Shown: positions 1 to 10,094 of the stretch, one piece after another
Layout of the letters: every line of letters begins with the position of its first letter
Numbering within the stretch: the first letter of the stretch is position 1
DNA from: Edwardsiella ictaluri ATCC 33202
GTDB lineage: Bacteria > Pseudomonadota > Gammaproteobacteria > Enterobacterales > Enterobacteriaceae
DNA: 64,000 nt
Direction: 5' to 3'
Assembly: GCF_000264785.1 (NCBI RefSeq)
Contig: NZ_AFJI01000113.1
Location: forward strand, 62,001 to 126,000
Notes under the pieces: generated by a model
The model's input: only the letters and a program-made list of their open reading frames with translations
Databases searched by the model: none
Told to the model about the DNA's origin: nothing
Made by a program: the position numbers and the translations under genes

Positions 1-758
1 GACTGACCGGCCACCTGGGTGAGTGGAAGCACGCCGGCCGCCACGCTGCATAACAGGGCATATAACAGAGCCACCGCCAGCGTAGAGATGATTATTACCA
101 GCGGAATGTCCCGTTTGGGATTGCGGGCCTCGCCACTGACATCGACGATCACCTCGGCGCCGCCGGTGGCGAACACCAGCAGGGCCGCCGTTTGTAACAG
201 ACCGACCGTGCCGTGGGTGAGAAAGTCCGGGGGGCTGAAGAATCCCGGGCGGATGGCGGGTAGCCCGAACAGGGTAAACAGCAGCAGGGCACCGACCAGG
301 CTTAGTACCATGATCCGCTGCACCCGTGCGGCAGTGGCCACCCCGAAATAATTAATGATGAAGAACAGGGTTAAAACGGCGATGGCGAGGGTTTTTTCGC
401 TGAAATAGGGAATAAACGGGTGCAGATACTGCGCCAGCGAGAGGGTAAACAGCGAAATGGAGATACAGCCGATGGTGTACTGGATGATGTATAGCCCAGA
501 CCATTTCGCGCCGATGAAAATCCCGGTTTGGGTATAGAAGCCGCCGCGCAGACGCAGACAGCTGTTGACGAAGACCAGCGGAATGGCCGCCGCGATGACG
601 AACAGTGTGGAGATGAGAAAGGCGAAATTGGCCGATCGGCCGGTCATGGCGATGGCTATGCCGGTTAGCGACATGATCCCCGCACCGATAATCTGGCCGA
701 CGGCGATCCCCATTAAGTCGGAGCGACCCAATACCCGTTTTAGCTCTTTGGTACTCAT
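1..758 (-). CDS. APC-family amino-acid permease (3' end outside window)
   Basis: The reading frame is open from an ATG at 758 to the window edge, giving about 252 residues of the N-terminal half of an inner-membrane transporter. The start MSTKELKRVLGRSDLMGIAV is followed by the Gly-rich first helix (GQIIGAGIMSL) typical of the amino acid-polyamine-organocation superfamily, where substrate backbone contacts are made. Several hydrophobic helices follow, for example around residues 45-65, 85-105 and 125-145. The gene lies 164 bp downstream of a C-S lyase on the same strand, so the pair may be one operon importing and breaking down a sulfur amino acid or related compound. That substrate is an inference; the family alone does not fix it. 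Confidence 0.8.
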   Translation of the reverse strand, partial: MSTKELKRVLGRSDLMGIAVGQIIGAGIMSLTGIAIAMTGRSANFAFLISTLFVIAAAIPLVFVNSCLRLRGGFYTQTGIFIGAKWSGLYIIQYTIGCISISLFTLSLAQYLHPFIPYFSEKTLAIAVLTLFFIINYFGVATAARVQRIMVLSLVGALLLFTLFGLPAIRPGFFSPPDFLTHGTVGLLQTAALLVFATGGAEVIVDVSGEARNPKRDIPLVIIISTLAVALLYALLCSVAAGVLPLTQVAGQ

Positions 759-922
759 GATGTCAGTCCTTTGCGCAGGCGATCCGCGGCTCTGCACCCG
801 GGACAGCTGACGCCGGGTCAGGGGAAAGTGGTGGCGGGTGATGTCGTTTTTCACCGTGCCCGCTATGTATGGGTGGTGACTCCGCCCCGGTGTGCAGCGT
901 GCGGCGGCGGAGAGGGACAATA

Positions 923-2107
923 TTAAGACGGCTTCAGCGCCATGATGATATTGTCGACCGCCTGGCGAATATACTCCGGCGAGGTGGCGATATTCAGGCG
1001 GATAAAGCCGCGCCCTGCGTCGCCAAACCATGCGCCATAGTCGACGGCCAGTCGCCCCCGCTGCTGGATCCGCTGCGGCAGCTCCTCGTCGCTGCAGTAG
1101 GCGCGCAGATCGATCCACATCAGGTAGGTCCCCTGCAGCGGCGAAATCTGGATCAGGGGCAGCGTCCGGCGCAGGGTGGTGTCAATATAGCCATAGTTGC
1201 TGCGAATGATCGAGAGCACCTGCTGCAGCCAGTCGGCGCCGTGACGGTAGGCGGCGGCGATGGCGTAATACCCCAGCAGACTGCCGTTGGTGGTGTGGAC
1301 CACGCGCCCGGCATAGTCATCAAAGGTCTCCCGTAGCGCGGGGGGCTCAACGATCAGGAAGGCATTCTTGAGCCCGGCGAGATTGAAGGTTTTGGAGGCG
1401 GCGGCGAAGGTGAGAATGCGCGCCCGAAATGCGCCGTCGTCAACGGTGGCGCTCGGCTGATGCTGACCGTCGAGCACCAGATCCTGATGGATTTCATCGG
1501 AGATGACCAGCACGTTATGTTGTTCGCACAGCGTCAGCAGCTGCGCCAGCTCCTGCTCTTGCCAGACCCGCCCCACCGGGTTGTGGGGGGAGCAGAGAAT
1601 AAACAGTCGTACCCGGTTAGCGGCGATCTTCTCCGCCATATTGGCGAAGTCCATGCTGTAATGCCCCTGATGGTTAACCAGATCGGAGGTGATCAGCGTA
1701 CGGCCGCAGTCGCGGATCGCCTGCAAAAACGGATAGTACACCGGGGTATTGACCATCACGGCGTCACCGGGGTGGGAGAAGGCGTTAATCAGCCAGTACA
1801 GGCCGGTGACGACGCCGGGCGTATAGCGCAGCCACGTGCGCTGGACAGGGTAGCGGTGCCGCTGCTGCTGCCACTGTATAAACGCCTGAAAATACGCCTC
1901 CGGTATCTGGCTGTAGCCGAATACGCCATGTTGTGCCCGCTGAAGGAGGGCTTCAGTGACGGCGTCAGGAGAGCGAAAGTCCATATCGGCAACCCACATG
2001 GCGAGCAGATTGTCATCGCCGAATCTCTCCTGTAAACCGTCCCATTTCACGCTGTCGGTGTGCCGACGCGGTGTAAAGTATTTTTCTATAAATGTATTTT
2101 GTTCCAT
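923..2107 (-). CDS. MalY/PatB-type PLP-dependent C-S lyase (cystathionine beta-lyase-like)
   Basis: A 394-residue fold-type I aminotransferase-like enzyme using pyridoxal phosphate. The PLP-binding lysine is visible in the motif AAASKTFNLAGLKN, and the upstream CSPHNPVGRVW and ISDEIHQDL blocks are typical of the MalY/PatB branch, which cleaves cystathionine, cysteine or cysteine conjugates to pyruvate, ammonia and a thiol. The start used is the ATG at 2107, preceded by AAGGAG at a normal distance. An in-frame extension of 27 codons is Asn/Lys-rich and unlike the family N-terminus. It is cotranscribed, as far as spacing shows, with the amino-acid permease downstream. E. coli malY lies beside malX; that context is absent here, so the gene should not be called malY on position. 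Confidence 0.85.
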   Translation of the reverse strand: MEQNTFIEKYFTPRRHTDSVKWDGLQERFGDDNLLAMWVADMDFRSPDAVTEALLQRAQHGVFGYSQIPEAYFQAFIQWQQQRHRYPVQRTWLRYTPGVVTGLYWLINAFSHPGDAVMVNTPVYYPFLQAIRDCGRTLITSDLVNHQGHYSMDFANMAEKIAANRVRLFILCSPHNPVGRVWQEQELAQLLTLCEQHNVLVISDEIHQDLVLDGQHQPSATVDDGAFRARILTFAAASKTFNLAGLKNAFLIVEPPALRETFDDYAGRVVHTTNGSLLGYYAIAAAYRHGADWLQQVLSIIRSNYGYIDTTLRRTLPLIQISPLQGTYLMWIDLRAYCSDEELPQRIQQRGRLAVDYGAWFGDAGRGFIRLNIATSPEYIRQAVDNIIMALKPS

Positions 2108-2479
2108 AAATAAACTATCTCCTTTTTTATTTTTATTATTTTTATTATAGAGTTCACCAGAGGCGCAGAGATGTGAATTGCTGCTCAAGAATTAATCAGC
2201 GTCAGGCGGAACGAATTTTTTATTTATATGCGATAAAAATAATGTTCATTAAAGTGAATATTATTGGTGGTGTCGGCGGATGCCAGGCTATTTTCTCCGT
2301 GGCTTGGGCTGGGGGAATATCTTTGGATCGCTGAGCGCGATCCCAGGGATATAGCCGGTGAAATATGCGTTTTATCGTGCGGTTGTGTGATTTTCCATGC
2401 AAACGAAGGCGCGGCTCCCTTTGTTGTCGGCGAGCTTGGGGGTACACTATGGCGACCCCGAAGCTGTCCAGGAAGAGTT
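2108..2479. other. Intergenic region between the C-S lyase gene and nrdR
   Basis: 372 bp between divergent genes, AT-rich from about 2110 to 2270, so it should hold both promoters. An imperfect dyad (AATGTTCATT to AAGTGAATATT, 2241-2262) is a candidate operator for a regulator of the lyase-permease pair. The frame upstream of nrdR stays open but lacks similarity to the NrdR N-terminus. No other gene is seen. Confidence 0.4.
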
Positions 2480-2929
2480 ATGCACTGTCCGTTTTGTTCC
2501 GCTGTCGATACCAAGGTCATTGATTCGCGTCTGGTGGGCGATGGCTCACAGGTGCGCCGCCGTCGCCAGTGTCTGGTTTGCAATGAACGATTTACCACCT
2601 TTGAAGTGGCTGAACTGGTGATGCCACGGGTGGTCAAGAGCAACGGTGTGCGGGAGCCTTTCAATGAGGATAAGCTGCGCAGCGGCATGCTGAAAGCACT
2701 CGAAAAGCGGCCGGTGAACTCCGACGATGTCGAGATGGCTATCAGCCATATTAAATCCCAGCTACGTGCCACCGGTGAGCGTGAGGTTGCGACCAAGATG
2801 GTCGGTAATCTGGTGATGGATGCGCTGAAGAAGCTCGATAAGGTGGCCTACATTCGTTTTGCCTCTGTATATCGCAGTTTTGAGGATGTACGGGAGTTTG
2901 GCGAAGAGATCGCCCGTTTGCAGGAGTAG
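2480..2929 (+). CDS. nrdR: Transcriptional repressor NrdR
   Basis: 149 residues, the usual length. The N-terminal zinc ribbon has cysteines at 3, 6, 31 and 34 (MHCPFC and CLVC), followed by the ATP-cone domain (about 49-139) that senses ATP/dATP. NrdR represses the ribonucleotide reductase operons when dATP is bound. The ATG at 2480 was chosen over the longer open frame because it gives the family start MHCPFC and has a GGAAGAG ribosome-binding site just upstream. It opens the classic cluster nrdR-ribD-ribH-nusB, with ribD starting 22 bp after its stop. Confidence 0.96.
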   Translation: MHCPFCSAVDTKVIDSRLVGDGSQVRRRRQCLVCNERFTTFEVAELVMPRVVKSNGVREPFNEDKLRSGMLKALEKRPVNSDDVEMAISHIKSQLRATGEREVATKMVGNLVMDALKKLDKVAYIRFASVYRSFEDVREFGEEIARLQE

Positions 2930-2951
2930 CGCATTCAGCGTAGGAACCGTG

Positions 2952-4073
2952 ATGATGATGTCTGCAGTCCATTCCGATGAATTTTACATGGCGCGCGCCT
3001 TTGAGCTGGCGCGCCGTGGCCGCTTTACCACCACCCCCAATCCTAATGTCGGTTGCGTACTGGTACGCGACGATCGCATCGTGGGCGAAGGGTTTCACCT
3101 GCGCGCCGGTGAGCCTCATGCCGAGGTTCTTGCTCTGCGGATGGCCGGTGAGCAGGCCCGTGGTGCGACGGCCTATGTCACCCTGGAGCCGTGCAGCCAC
3201 CATGGCCGTACGCCCCCCTGCGCAGATGCGCTGGTGGCCGCCGGTGTCAGCCGGGTGGTCGCAGCAATGCAAGACCCGAATCCCCACGTGGCCGGACGGG
3301 GGCTATACCGTCTGCAGCAGGCGGGGATCGCGGTGCAACATGGACTGATGCTGGCCGAGGCTGAAGCCATCAATAAAGGCTTTCTGAAGCGTATGCGTAC
3401 CGGCTTTCCCTATGTACAGCTGAAGCTGGGTGCTTCTCTCGATGGGCGTACCGCCATGGCCTCCGGCGAAAGTCAGTGGATCACCTCTGCTGCCGCTCGC
3501 GCCGATGTTCAGCGTTACCGGGCGCAGAGCTCGGCGATTTTAAGCAGTAGCGCGACGGTGCTGGCGGACGATCCGGCACTGACGGTGCGCTGGGATTCGC
3601 TGGATGAGGATACCCAGCGTCTGTATCCGCGTGAGCACCTGCGCCAGCCGCTGCGGGTGATCGTGGACAGCCATAACCGGGTGACGCCGCAGCACGGGCT
3701 GGTCGCACAGCCCGGTGAGACGCTACTGGCACGGATTGATCCCGATACGCAGGACTGGCCGCCATCGGTGAGCCAGCTGGCTGTACCGCGTCACGGCGAG
3801 GGGCTGGATCTGGTGCTGCTGATGATGCAGCTGGGTAAAATGCAGCTGAACAGCGTGTGGGTTGAGGCAGGGCCACGCCTGGCCGGTGCCCTGCTGCAGG
3901 CTGGCCTGGTTGATGAGCTGATTGTTTATCTGGCGCCGATGCTGTTGGGCGATGCGGCGCGCGGACTGTGCCATCTGCCTGGGTTGGAGCGCCTGGGCGA
4001 TGCCCCGGCCCTGACGTTTAGCGATGTTACCCGGGTTGGCAACGATTTGCGTCTGACGCTGCGCATGGTCTAG
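2952..4073 (+). CDS. ribD: Bifunctional riboflavin deaminase/reductase RibD
   Basis: A two-domain cytoplasmic enzyme that deaminates diaminohydroxyphosphoribosylaminopyrimidine and then reduces the ribosyl side chain, the second and third steps of riboflavin synthesis. The N-terminal zinc deaminase shows HAE at residues 56-58 and PCSHHGRTPPC with the zinc cysteines at 81 and 90. The C-terminal reductase domain begins near KLGASLDGRTAM and keeps WVEAGP. Three tandem ATGs (2952, 2955, 2958) follow a TAGGA site; the first is used, giving 373 residues against 367 in E. coli, and the exact start is uncertain by a few codons. Confidence 0.95.
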   Translation: MMMSAVHSDEFYMARAFELARRGRFTTTPNPNVGCVLVRDDRIVGEGFHLRAGEPHAEVLALRMAGEQARGATAYVTLEPCSHHGRTPPCADALVAAGVSRVVAAMQDPNPHVAGRGLYRLQQAGIAVQHGLMLAEAEAINKGFLKRMRTGFPYVQLKLGASLDGRTAMASGESQWITSAAARADVQRYRAQSSAILSSSATVLADDPALTVRWDSLDEDTQRLYPREHLRQPLRVIVDSHNRVTPQHGLVAQPGETLLARIDPDTQDWPPSVSQLAVPRHGEGLDLVLLMMQLGKMQLNSVWVEAGPRLAGALLQAGLVDELIVYLAPMLLGDAARGLCHLPGLERLGDAPALTFSDVTRVGNDLRLTLRMV

Positions 4074-4215
4074 GCGACCTAATTCCGCCCCGGCAGCGTG
4101 CCGTGCCGGGTTGGGCACAGCCGCCGAAATGACAATGGATCTGAGCAGAAGTGCAAAGAGTATGATAGAATCCGCCCCCCTGCGGGGTATAACTGACGTA
4201 TGTTAAGGAAACCGT

Positions 4216-4686
4216 ATGAAAACGATTCAAGGCGTTGTTGCTGCTCCCCAGGCGCGTGTTGCCATCGCGATCTCGCGCTTTAACCATTTCATCAATGACA
4301 GTTTGCTGGAAGGGGCGATCGACGCGCTGAAGCGTATTGGTCAGGTTTCTGACGAAAATATTACCGTCGTGTGGGTGCCGGGCGCCTATGAGCTGCCGTT
4401 GACCGTACGCGCGCTGGCGTCCTCTGGCCGTTACGACGCCGTTGTGGCGCTGGGCACCGTGATCCGCGGCGGCACTGCCCATTTTGAATTCGTTGCCGGT
4501 GAGTGCAGCTCCGGTCTGGCCAGCGTTGCGCTGAATACCGACGTACCGGTCGCCTTTGGCGTGCTGACCACTGAAACCATCGAACAAGCCATTGATCGCG
4601 CCGGGGCCAAAGCGGGTAACAAAGGTGCGGAAGCCGCGCTGACCGCGCTCGAAATGATCAATGTACTTAAAGCCATTAAAGCCTGA
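4216..4686 (+). CDS. ribH: 6,7-dimethyl-8-ribityllumazine synthase
   Basis: 156 residues, the full length of enterobacterial lumazine synthase (called ribE in E. coli). It condenses the RibD-pathway pyrimidine with dihydroxybutanone phosphate to form lumazine and assembles as an icosahedral shell. The conserved blocks are the ISRFN segment near the start, VPGAYELP and [13 protein letters not shown], which contains the catalytic histidine region. A TTAAGGA site precedes the ATG. It sits 142 bp after ribD and 21 bp before nusB. Confidence 0.96.
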   Translation: MKTIQGVVAAPQARVAIAISRFNHFINDSLLEGAIDALKRIGQVSDENITVVWVPGAYELPLTVRALASSGRYDAVVALGTVIRGGTAHFEFVAGECSSGLASVALNTDVPVAFGVLTTETIEQAIDRAGAKAGNKGAEAALTALEMINVLKAIKA

Positions 4687-4707
4687 TTTATTAGTAAGGG
4701 GAATTCC

Positions 4708-5127
4708 GTGAAACCTGCTGCCCGTCGCCGCGCCCGTGAGTGTGCTGTCCAGGCACTCTACTCTTGGCAGATCTCTAAAAATGACATCGCTGATGTCGAA
4801 TACCAGTTTCTGTCAGAGCAGGACGTGAAAGATGTTGACGTTAACTATTTCCGTGAGCTGTTGTCCGGTGTGGCCAGCAATGCGGAGTATCTGGATGGCC
4901 TGATGGCGCCCGTGCTGTCACGTCAGCTGGATGAGCTGGGACAGGTTGAGAGAGCTATCCTGCGCGTGTCCATCTATGAGCTGAGCAAGCGCCAGGATGT
5001 CCCTTATAAAGTGGCCATCAATGAAGGCATAGAGCTGGCAAAAATCTTTGGCGCCGAAGACAGCCACAAGTTTGTCAACGGCGTACTGGATAAGGTTGCG
5101 CCACAGGTGCGTCCGAACCGTAAATAA
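4708..5127 (+). CDS. nusB: Transcription antitermination factor NusB
   Basis: 139 residues beginning with a GTG codon behind a strong TAAGGGGAA site, as in E. coli. NusB binds boxA RNA together with NusE (S10) in rRNA and phage antitermination complexes. The Arg-rich N-terminus ([19 protein letters not shown]) forms the RNA-binding surface and the helical C-terminal half with [13 protein letters not shown] is highly conserved. It follows ribH closely and is followed by an intrinsic terminator. Confidence 0.96.
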   Translation: MKPAARRRARECAVQALYSWQISKNDIADVEYQFLSEQDVKDVDVNYFRELLSGVASNAEYLDGLMAPVLSRQLDELGQVERAILRVSIYELSKRQDVPYKVAINEGIELAKIFGAEDSHKFVNGVLDKVAPQVRPNRK

Positions 5128-5176
5128 TCATTGCGGGTCGTCCGCCCGGCCTTATGGGGCCTGACAGCTATGCCAC

Positions 5177-5200
5177 AGGCCGGTTCTCCGGCCTTTTTTT
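5177..5200 (+). terminator. Intrinsic terminator after nusB
   Basis: A 7-bp GC-rich stem (AGGCCGG / CCGGCCT) with a TTCT loop, followed by a run of seven T. It lies in the 109-bp gap between nusB and thiL, so it would at least attenuate transcription into thiL. Confidence 0.85.
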
Positions 5201-5236
5201 CGGCTGTGCGAACGACCAGATCGCAGGAAACAAGCT

Positions 5237-6208
5237 ATGGCACACGGTGAATTTGATCTGATAGCCCGTTACTTTAACCGTCGGTCTACCCCGCGACACG
5301 ATGTCCAGCGTGGTATCGGCGATGACTGTGCGCTGCTGTCTGTGTCGGAAAAACAGTGGGTGGCCGTCAGCAGCGATACGCTGGTCAGCGGCATTCATTT
5401 TTTACCGGAGATTGATCCGGTCGATCTCGGCTATAAATCCCTGGCGGTAAACATCAGCGATTTGGCGGCGATGGGGGCTGATCCGGCCTGGGTATCACTG
5501 GCGCTGACCCTGCCCGCGGTGGACGAACCCTGGCTACAGGCCTTCAGCGATGCCCTGTTTGAGCAGTTAGACTACTACGGTATGCAGCTGATCGGGGGGG
5601 ATACGACCCGCGGCCCGCTGAGCCTGACCTATACCGTTCAGGGATTGGTGCCGGCCGGCCGGGCGCTGCTGCGCAGCGGCGCCCGCGTGGGTGACTGGAT
5701 CTATGTCACCGGGACGCTGGGTGACAGCGCAGCGGGGCTGGCGCTGCTGCAGGCGCGCCTGACGGTGGCCGATGAGGCCGATCGGCGCTATCTGCTCGGG
5801 CGCCATCTGCGCCCGCAGCCGCGGGTGCTACAGGGGCAGGCGCTGCGCGATCTGGCCAGCGCTGCCATCGATATTTCCGACGGGCTACTCGCCGATTTGG
5901 GGCATATCCTCAAGGCCAGCGACTGCGGGGCCAACCTGTATCTGGATAAGCTGCCGCTCTCGGCGGAGCTGATGTGCCACGTCGACGCCGAAACCTGCCA
6001 GCGCTGGGCACTGGGCGGTGGTGAAGACTATGAACTGTGCTTTACCGTGCCGGAGATGTACCGCGGCGCGCTGGATATGGCGCTCGCCCAGCTGGGGTGC
6101 CGCTATACCTGCATCGGGCAGATGGCTCCGGCGTCGGAGGGGGTATGCCTGTGGCGTGGGGAGCGTCAGGTGACGCTGGATATACAGGGGTTTGATCACT
6201 TTGGCTAA
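5237..6208 (+). CDS. thiL: Thiamine-monophosphate kinase ThiL
   Basis: 323 residues (E. coli 325). ThiL phosphorylates thiamine monophosphate with ATP to give the cofactor thiamine diphosphate. The family signatures are visible: GIGDDCALL near residue 28, [11 protein letters not shown], and [14 protein letters not shown] with [10 protein letters not shown] in the C-terminal AIR-synthase-like domain. The ATG at 5237 has CAGGAAA upstream. The stop is one base ahead of the pgpA start, so the two are translationally coupled, as in E. coli. Confidence 0.96.
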   Translation: MAHGEFDLIARYFNRRSTPRHDVQRGIGDDCALLSVSEKQWVAVSSDTLVSGIHFLPEIDPVDLGYKSLAVNISDLAAMGADPAWVSLALTLPAVDEPWLQAFSDALFEQLDYYGMQLIGGDTTRGPLSLTYTVQGLVPAGRALLRSGARVGDWIYVTGTLGDSAAGLALLQARLTVADEADRRYLLGRHLRPQPRVLQGQALRDLASAAIDISDGLLADLGHILKASDCGANLYLDKLPLSAELMCHVDAETCQRWALGGGEDYELCFTVPEMYRGALDMALAQLGCRYTCIGQMAPASEGVCLWRGERQVTLDIQGFDHFG

Positions 6209-6209
6209 G

Positions 6210-6710
6210 ATGACGAAGCAACAGCAGCGGGCGGCCAGGGCGCGCCTGCGTATGGGGAATCCCTGGCACCTGCTGGCGACCGGCTTTGGCAGCGGTTTGA
6301 GCCCACTGGTGCCCGGCACCATGGGATCGATCGTCGCCATCCCGTTCTGGCTGCTGTTAGTACAGCTGCCGCAGCCGCTGTATATCGTGGTTCTGCTGCT
6401 GAGTATTGTGCTCGGCACCTACCTGTGTCACCGCACCGCGCGTGATATGGGGGTACACGATCATGGCAGCATCGTGTGGGATGAGTTTGTCGGTATGTGG
6501 ATCACCCTGATGGCGGTACCGGTGCTGGAGTGGCGCTGGGTGCTGGCCGGGCTGGTGATCTTCCGGGTGTTGGACATGTGGAAACCCTGGCCGATCCGCT
6601 GGTTTGACCGCAACGTACACGGTGGTTGGGGCATTATGGTCGACGACATCGTCGCCGGGGTGCTGTCGGCGCTGCTGCTGTGGCTGGCCGGGCACTATGG
6701 TCTGCGTTGA
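6210..6710 (+). CDS. pgpA: Phosphatidylglycerophosphatase A
   Basis: An inner-membrane lipid phosphatase that removes phosphate from phosphatidylglycerophosphate to form phosphatidylglycerol. The family motif GFGSGLSPLVPGTMGS and the conserved HDHGSIVWDEFVGMW and DMWKPWPIRW blocks are present, with hydrophobic helices between them. The ATG at 6210 (166 residues) follows the thiL TAA by one base. TTG codons at 6192 and 6201 would lengthen it slightly and cannot be excluded. Confidence 0.94.
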   Translation: MTKQQQRAARARLRMGNPWHLLATGFGSGLSPLVPGTMGSIVAIPFWLLLVQLPQPLYIVVLLLSIVLGTYLCHRTARDMGVHDHGSIVWDEFVGMWITLMAVPVLEWRWVLAGLVIFRVLDMWKPWPIRWFDRNVHGGWGIMVDDIVAGVLSALLLWLAGHYGLR

Positions 6711-6744
6711 TTCGGCGGCTGGCGCGGTGCGTTGGAGAGCGTAA

Positions 6745-6771
6745 AAAAGGGGCCGCACTACGGCCCCTTTT
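6745..6771. terminator. Bidirectional terminator between pgpA and dxs
   Basis: A perfect 11-bp stem (AAAAGGGGCCG / CGGCCCCTTTT) around a CACTA loop, with A-tract and T-tract flanks. It can end both the rightward pgpA transcript and the leftward dxs transcript. Confidence 0.85.
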
Positions 6772-6791
6772 GTGTTGGTGAGCGGCAGGCG

Positions 6792-8657
6792 TTAACGCGC
6801 CAGCCAGCCCTCCAGCTGCGCGAGGATGCCGTCGGCGTCCAGCTGCAGATCGCGGCGGATCTCCTCCTGGCTGCCCTGGGGAACAAAGCTGTCCTGCAGG
6901 CCGATATTGAGCACCGGTCGCGGCAGGCGCAGCTGCATCAGCAGCTCATTGACGCCGCTGCCGGCGCCGCCCATGACGGCGTTCTCCTCCAGGGTGACCA
7001 GGTATTCATGCTGCTCGGCCAGGCTGCGCACCAGCGCGTCATCCAGTGGTTTAACAAAGCGCATGTCAGCGACGCTGGCATTCAGGCGTTCGGCGGCTTC
7101 CAACGCTTGCGGCAGCAGGCTGCCGAAGTTAAGGATGGCAATCCGCTCCCCACGGCGGCGCAGGACGCCCTTACCGATCGGCAGGGCCTGCGGCGGCGTC
7201 AGCGGCGCGCCGGTGCCGGTACCGCGCGGGTAGCGCACTGCCGAGGGACCTTCGCGGTATTCATAGCCGGTCTGCAGCATCTGGCGGCATTCGTTCTCGT
7301 CGCTTGGTGTCATGATCACCAGATTGGGGATACAGCGCAGGAACGAGAGGTCAAAGGCCCCCTGATGGGTCTGACCATCGGCGCCGACGATCCCGCCGCG
7401 GTCGATGGCGAACAGCACCGGTAGCCGCTGGATGGCGACATCGTGGATCACCTGATCGTAGGCCCGTTGCAGGAAGCTGGAGTAGATGGCGACCACCGGG
7501 TGGTAGCCGCCAATCGCCAGTCCCGCACCAAAGGTGACGGCATGCTGTTCGGCGATCGCCACGTCGAAGTACTGCTGCGGGTATTCGCGGGAGAAGCGCA
7601 CCATGCCGGAGCCTTCACGCATTGCCGGGGTAATGCCCATCAGCCTGTCATCGTTGTGCGCCGTTTCACACAGCCAGTCGCCGAAGATTTTCGAGTAGGT
7701 CGGCAGGGTTCCGCTGCTTTTGGGCAGGGTCCCGGAGGCCGGGTCGAACTTGGGTACCGCGTGCCAACTGATGGGATCTTTTTCTGCCGGGGCGTAGCCC
7801 TTACCCTTTTTGGTCATGATGTGCAGCAGCTGTGGGCCTTTCAGGTCACGCATGTTTTTCAGGGTGGCGACCAGCGCCTGCACATCATGGCCATCCACCG
7901 GGCCGATATAGTTAAAACCCAGCTCTTCGAACAGGGTACCCGGCACCACCATGCCTTTTAGGTGCTCTTCGGTACGTTTGACCAGCTCTTTGATCGGCGG
8001 CAGGCCGGAAAGCATCTTCTTACCGCCTTCGCGTAGGCTGGCATACAGCTTGCCGGATAGCAGCTGGGCCAGATGGTTGTTCAGGGCACCGACGTTTTCG
8101 GAGATCGACATTTCATTGTCGTTCAGCACTACCAGCATGTCGGCCTTGATATCGCCTGCGTGATTCATGGCCTCAAAGGCCATCCCTGCGGTCATGGCAC
8201 CGTCACCGATAACGCAGACGGTGCGGCGGCCTAAGCCTTCGCGCTCGGCGGCGACGGCCATGCCCAGTCCGGCGCTGATGGAGGTGGAGGAGTGGCCGAC
8301 GCTCAGCGTGTCATATTCGCTCTCGTCTCGCCAGGGGAATGGGTGCAGCCCACCCTTTTGGCGAATGGTGGCGATGCGGTCGCGTCGTCCGGTCAGGATC
8401 TTGTGTGGATAGGCTTGATGACCCACGTCCCAGATCAGCGAGTCGAACGGGGTCTGGTAGACATAGTGCAGTGCCACGGTCAGCTCGACGGCCCCCAGGC
8501 CGGAGGCGAAGTGCCCGCTGGAGCGGCTGACGCTGTTCAGCAGATACTGGCGCAGCTCATCGCACAGCGTCGGCAAACTCTCTTTGGGCAACAGGCGCAG
8601 ATCGTCGGGATCCGGCACCAGCGCCAGCGTTGGGTATTTGGCAATATCAAAACTCAT
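6792..8657 (-). CDS. dxs: 1-deoxy-D-xylulose-5-phosphate synthase
   Basis: 621 residues, a thiamine-diphosphate enzyme that joins pyruvate and glyceraldehyde 3-phosphate in the first step of the MEP isoprenoid pathway; the product also feeds thiamine and pyridoxal synthesis. The cofactor motif is GDGAMTAG at 151-158 with the conserved asparagine at 181, and the transketolase pyrimidine domain contains [17 protein letters not shown]. The start MSFDIAKYP at 8657 matches the family; the longer open frame adds 16 codons with no similarity. It is downstream of xseB and ispA in one leftward operon. Confidence 0.96.
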   Translation of the reverse strand: MSFDIAKYPTLALVPDPDDLRLLPKESLPTLCDELRQYLLNSVSRSSGHFASGLGAVELTVALHYVYQTPFDSLIWDVGHQAYPHKILTGRRDRIATIRQKGGLHPFPWRDESEYDTLSVGHSSTSISAGLGMAVAAEREGLGRRTVCVIGDGAMTAGMAFEAMNHAGDIKADMLVVLNDNEMSISENVGALNNHLAQLLSGKLYASLREGGKKMLSGLPPIKELVKRTEEHLKGMVVPGTLFEELGFNYIGPVDGHDVQALVATLKNMRDLKGPQLLHIMTKKGKGYAPAEKDPISWHAVPKFDPASGTLPKSSGTLPTYSKIFGDWLCETAHNDDRLMGITPAMREGSGMVRFSREYPQQYFDVAIAEQHAVTFGAGLAIGGYHPVVAIYSSFLQRAYDQVIHDVAIQRLPVLFAIDRGGIVGADGQTHQGAFDLSFLRCIPNLVIMTPSDENECRQMLQTGYEYREGPSAVRYPRGTGTGAPLTPPQALPIGKGVLRRRGERIAILNFGSLLPQALEAAERLNASVADMRFVKPLDDALVRSLAEQHEYLVTLEENAVMGGAGSGVNELLMQLRLPRPVLNIGLQDSFVPQGSQEEIRRDLQLDADGILAQLEGWLAR

Positions 8658-8732
8658 TAGCGGCTCATGTCTGCGTATTCGTATGACAACACCCGCCGTG
8701 CGCATTGGCCGACGGAAATTGTTATTATGGCG

Positions 8733-9638
8733 TTAATTATCGCGTTCAACGATAAAACTGGCTAAGGATTTTAGCGCCTGCGTATCCAGGTTGTGGCATT
8801 GCTCAAGCTCAGCCAGCGCCTGCAGCGCCTCATCCAGCAGCGTAGCGGCTTTCTGCCGCGCCTGATCCAGGCCGAGCAGGGCTGGATAGGTGCTTTTGTC
8901 CAGCTGTTGATCCGCTCCCTGGCGCTTGCCGGTCTTACTGCTGTCACCCACCACATCCAAAATGTCATCCTGTACCTGGAACGCCAGACCGATGGCGGCG
9001 GCGTAGCGGTCAAGGACCGGAAGGGCGTTCCGTCCAGGGGCACCGCCGGCCAGGGCCCCCATACGTACCGCACAGCGGATCAGCGCTCCGGTTTTATGGC
9101 GATGGATCTGCTCCAGCGCCGCCAGCGCCACGTGTCGCCCTTCGGCCTCCAGATCGAGCGCCTGGCCGCCACACATCCCGGCGACGCCGCTGGCGTGGGC
9201 CAGCTCACTCAGCATCTGTAGGCGGTCGCGGTCGGTAACCCCGGGCATCTGGCCGTCGGCCAGAATGGAAAAGGCCAGAGTCTGCAGCGCGTCACCTGCC
9301 AGTATGGCATGGGCCTCACCAAACTTGATATGGCAGGTTGGCTGGCCGCGGCGCAGATCGTCATCGTCCATCGCGGGCAGATCGTCGTGCAGCAGCGAGT
9401 AGGCATGAATGCACTCAACGGCGGCGGCCGGTGCGTCCAGCGCCGTCGGTGAGCAACCAAACAGGCTGCCGGTGGCATACACCAGATAGGGGCGCAGGCG
9501 CTTGCCGCCCAGCAGGGCGCCGTAGCGCATGGCGCCTACCAGCGGTCCGTCGGCAAAGGGCAGGGTATCCAACGCCCGGCTCAGTGCCGCATCTACCCGT
9601 TGGTGGCAGGTTTTCATCTGTTGCTCAAAAGACGCCAT
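8733..9638 (-). CDS. ispA: Farnesyl diphosphate synthase IspA
   Basis: 301 residues, a trans-prenyltransferase that adds isopentenyl units to make geranyl and farnesyl diphosphate. The first aspartate-rich motif DDLPAMDDDD lies at about 85-94 and the second, QDDILDVVGD, in the C-terminal half; GGKRLRP is the conserved substrate site near residue 44. It is the middle gene of xseB-ispA-dxs, the standard enterobacterial arrangement that couples precursor supply with chain elongation. Confidence 0.96.
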   Translation of the reverse strand: MASFEQQMKTCHQRVDAALSRALDTLPFADGPLVGAMRYGALLGGKRLRPYLVYATGSLFGCSPTALDAPAAAVECIHAYSLLHDDLPAMDDDDLRRGQPTCHIKFGEAHAILAGDALQTLAFSILADGQMPGVTDRDRLQMLSELAHASGVAGMCGGQALDLEAEGRHVALAALEQIHRHKTGALIRCAVRMGALAGGAPGRNALPVLDRYAAAIGLAFQVQDDILDVVGDSSKTGKRQGADQQLDKSTYPALLGLDQARQKAATLLDEALQALAELEQCHNLDTQALKSLASFIVERDN

Positions 9639-9641
9639 GGC

Positions 9642-9884
9642 TTACTCTTGTTCTGCATTGAAAGGCGATAGCGGGGCATCCTGATCGTCGCTGAGCAGGA
9701 TTTTAACGCGCTGTTCTGCCTGCTGTAGGGTCTGCTGTCCCTGGCGGGCCAGACGGATGCCGCGCTCGAATTCGCTGAGCGCCTCCTCCAGCGGAAGGTC
9801 GCCGGACTCCAGGCGTACCACTATCTGTTCCAGTTCGCTAAGTGCCTGTTCAAATGCCGGTGCGGCGGGTGCTTTCTTGGCCAT
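9642..9884 (-). CDS. xseB: Exodeoxyribonuclease VII small subunit
   Basis: 80 residues, identical in length to E. coli XseB. Together with XseA it forms the nuclease that degrades single-stranded DNA to oligonucleotides. The conserved core [20 protein letters not shown] and the [21 protein letters not shown] helix (here [17 protein letters not shown]) are clear. The start at 9884 ([11 protein letters not shown]) has an AAAGAGAA site; the longer frame of 21 further codons is not supported by the family. Only 3 bp separate it from ispA. Confidence 0.95.
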   Translation of the reverse strand: MAKKAPAAPAFEQALSELEQIVVRLESGDLPLEEALSEFERGIRLARQGQQTLQQAEQRVKILLSDDQDAPLSPFNAEQE

Positions 9885-10094
9885 ATTCTCTTTACTTGGT
9901 TGCTGGCAAAACGATGGACGGGTTCGTGGCCCGGCAAGATTCTGCATCTGCCGATGTACATGTTCGCACCGTTTTGGCTAACTTAGTGGTATACTGCGCG
10001 CCCTGTGCTCGGCACGGCGCATTCTGCAGAAGACGCGTCCGTGCAGTGTAAGCCCTTTTAACGCATATCTCGACGACTATTAGCCACGACCGCC

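Noticed and set aside
19..810. Two rightward open frames over the left end
   Set aside because: They lie opposite the clear APC permease frame and have no family resemblance; they are by-products of GC-rich coding sequence.
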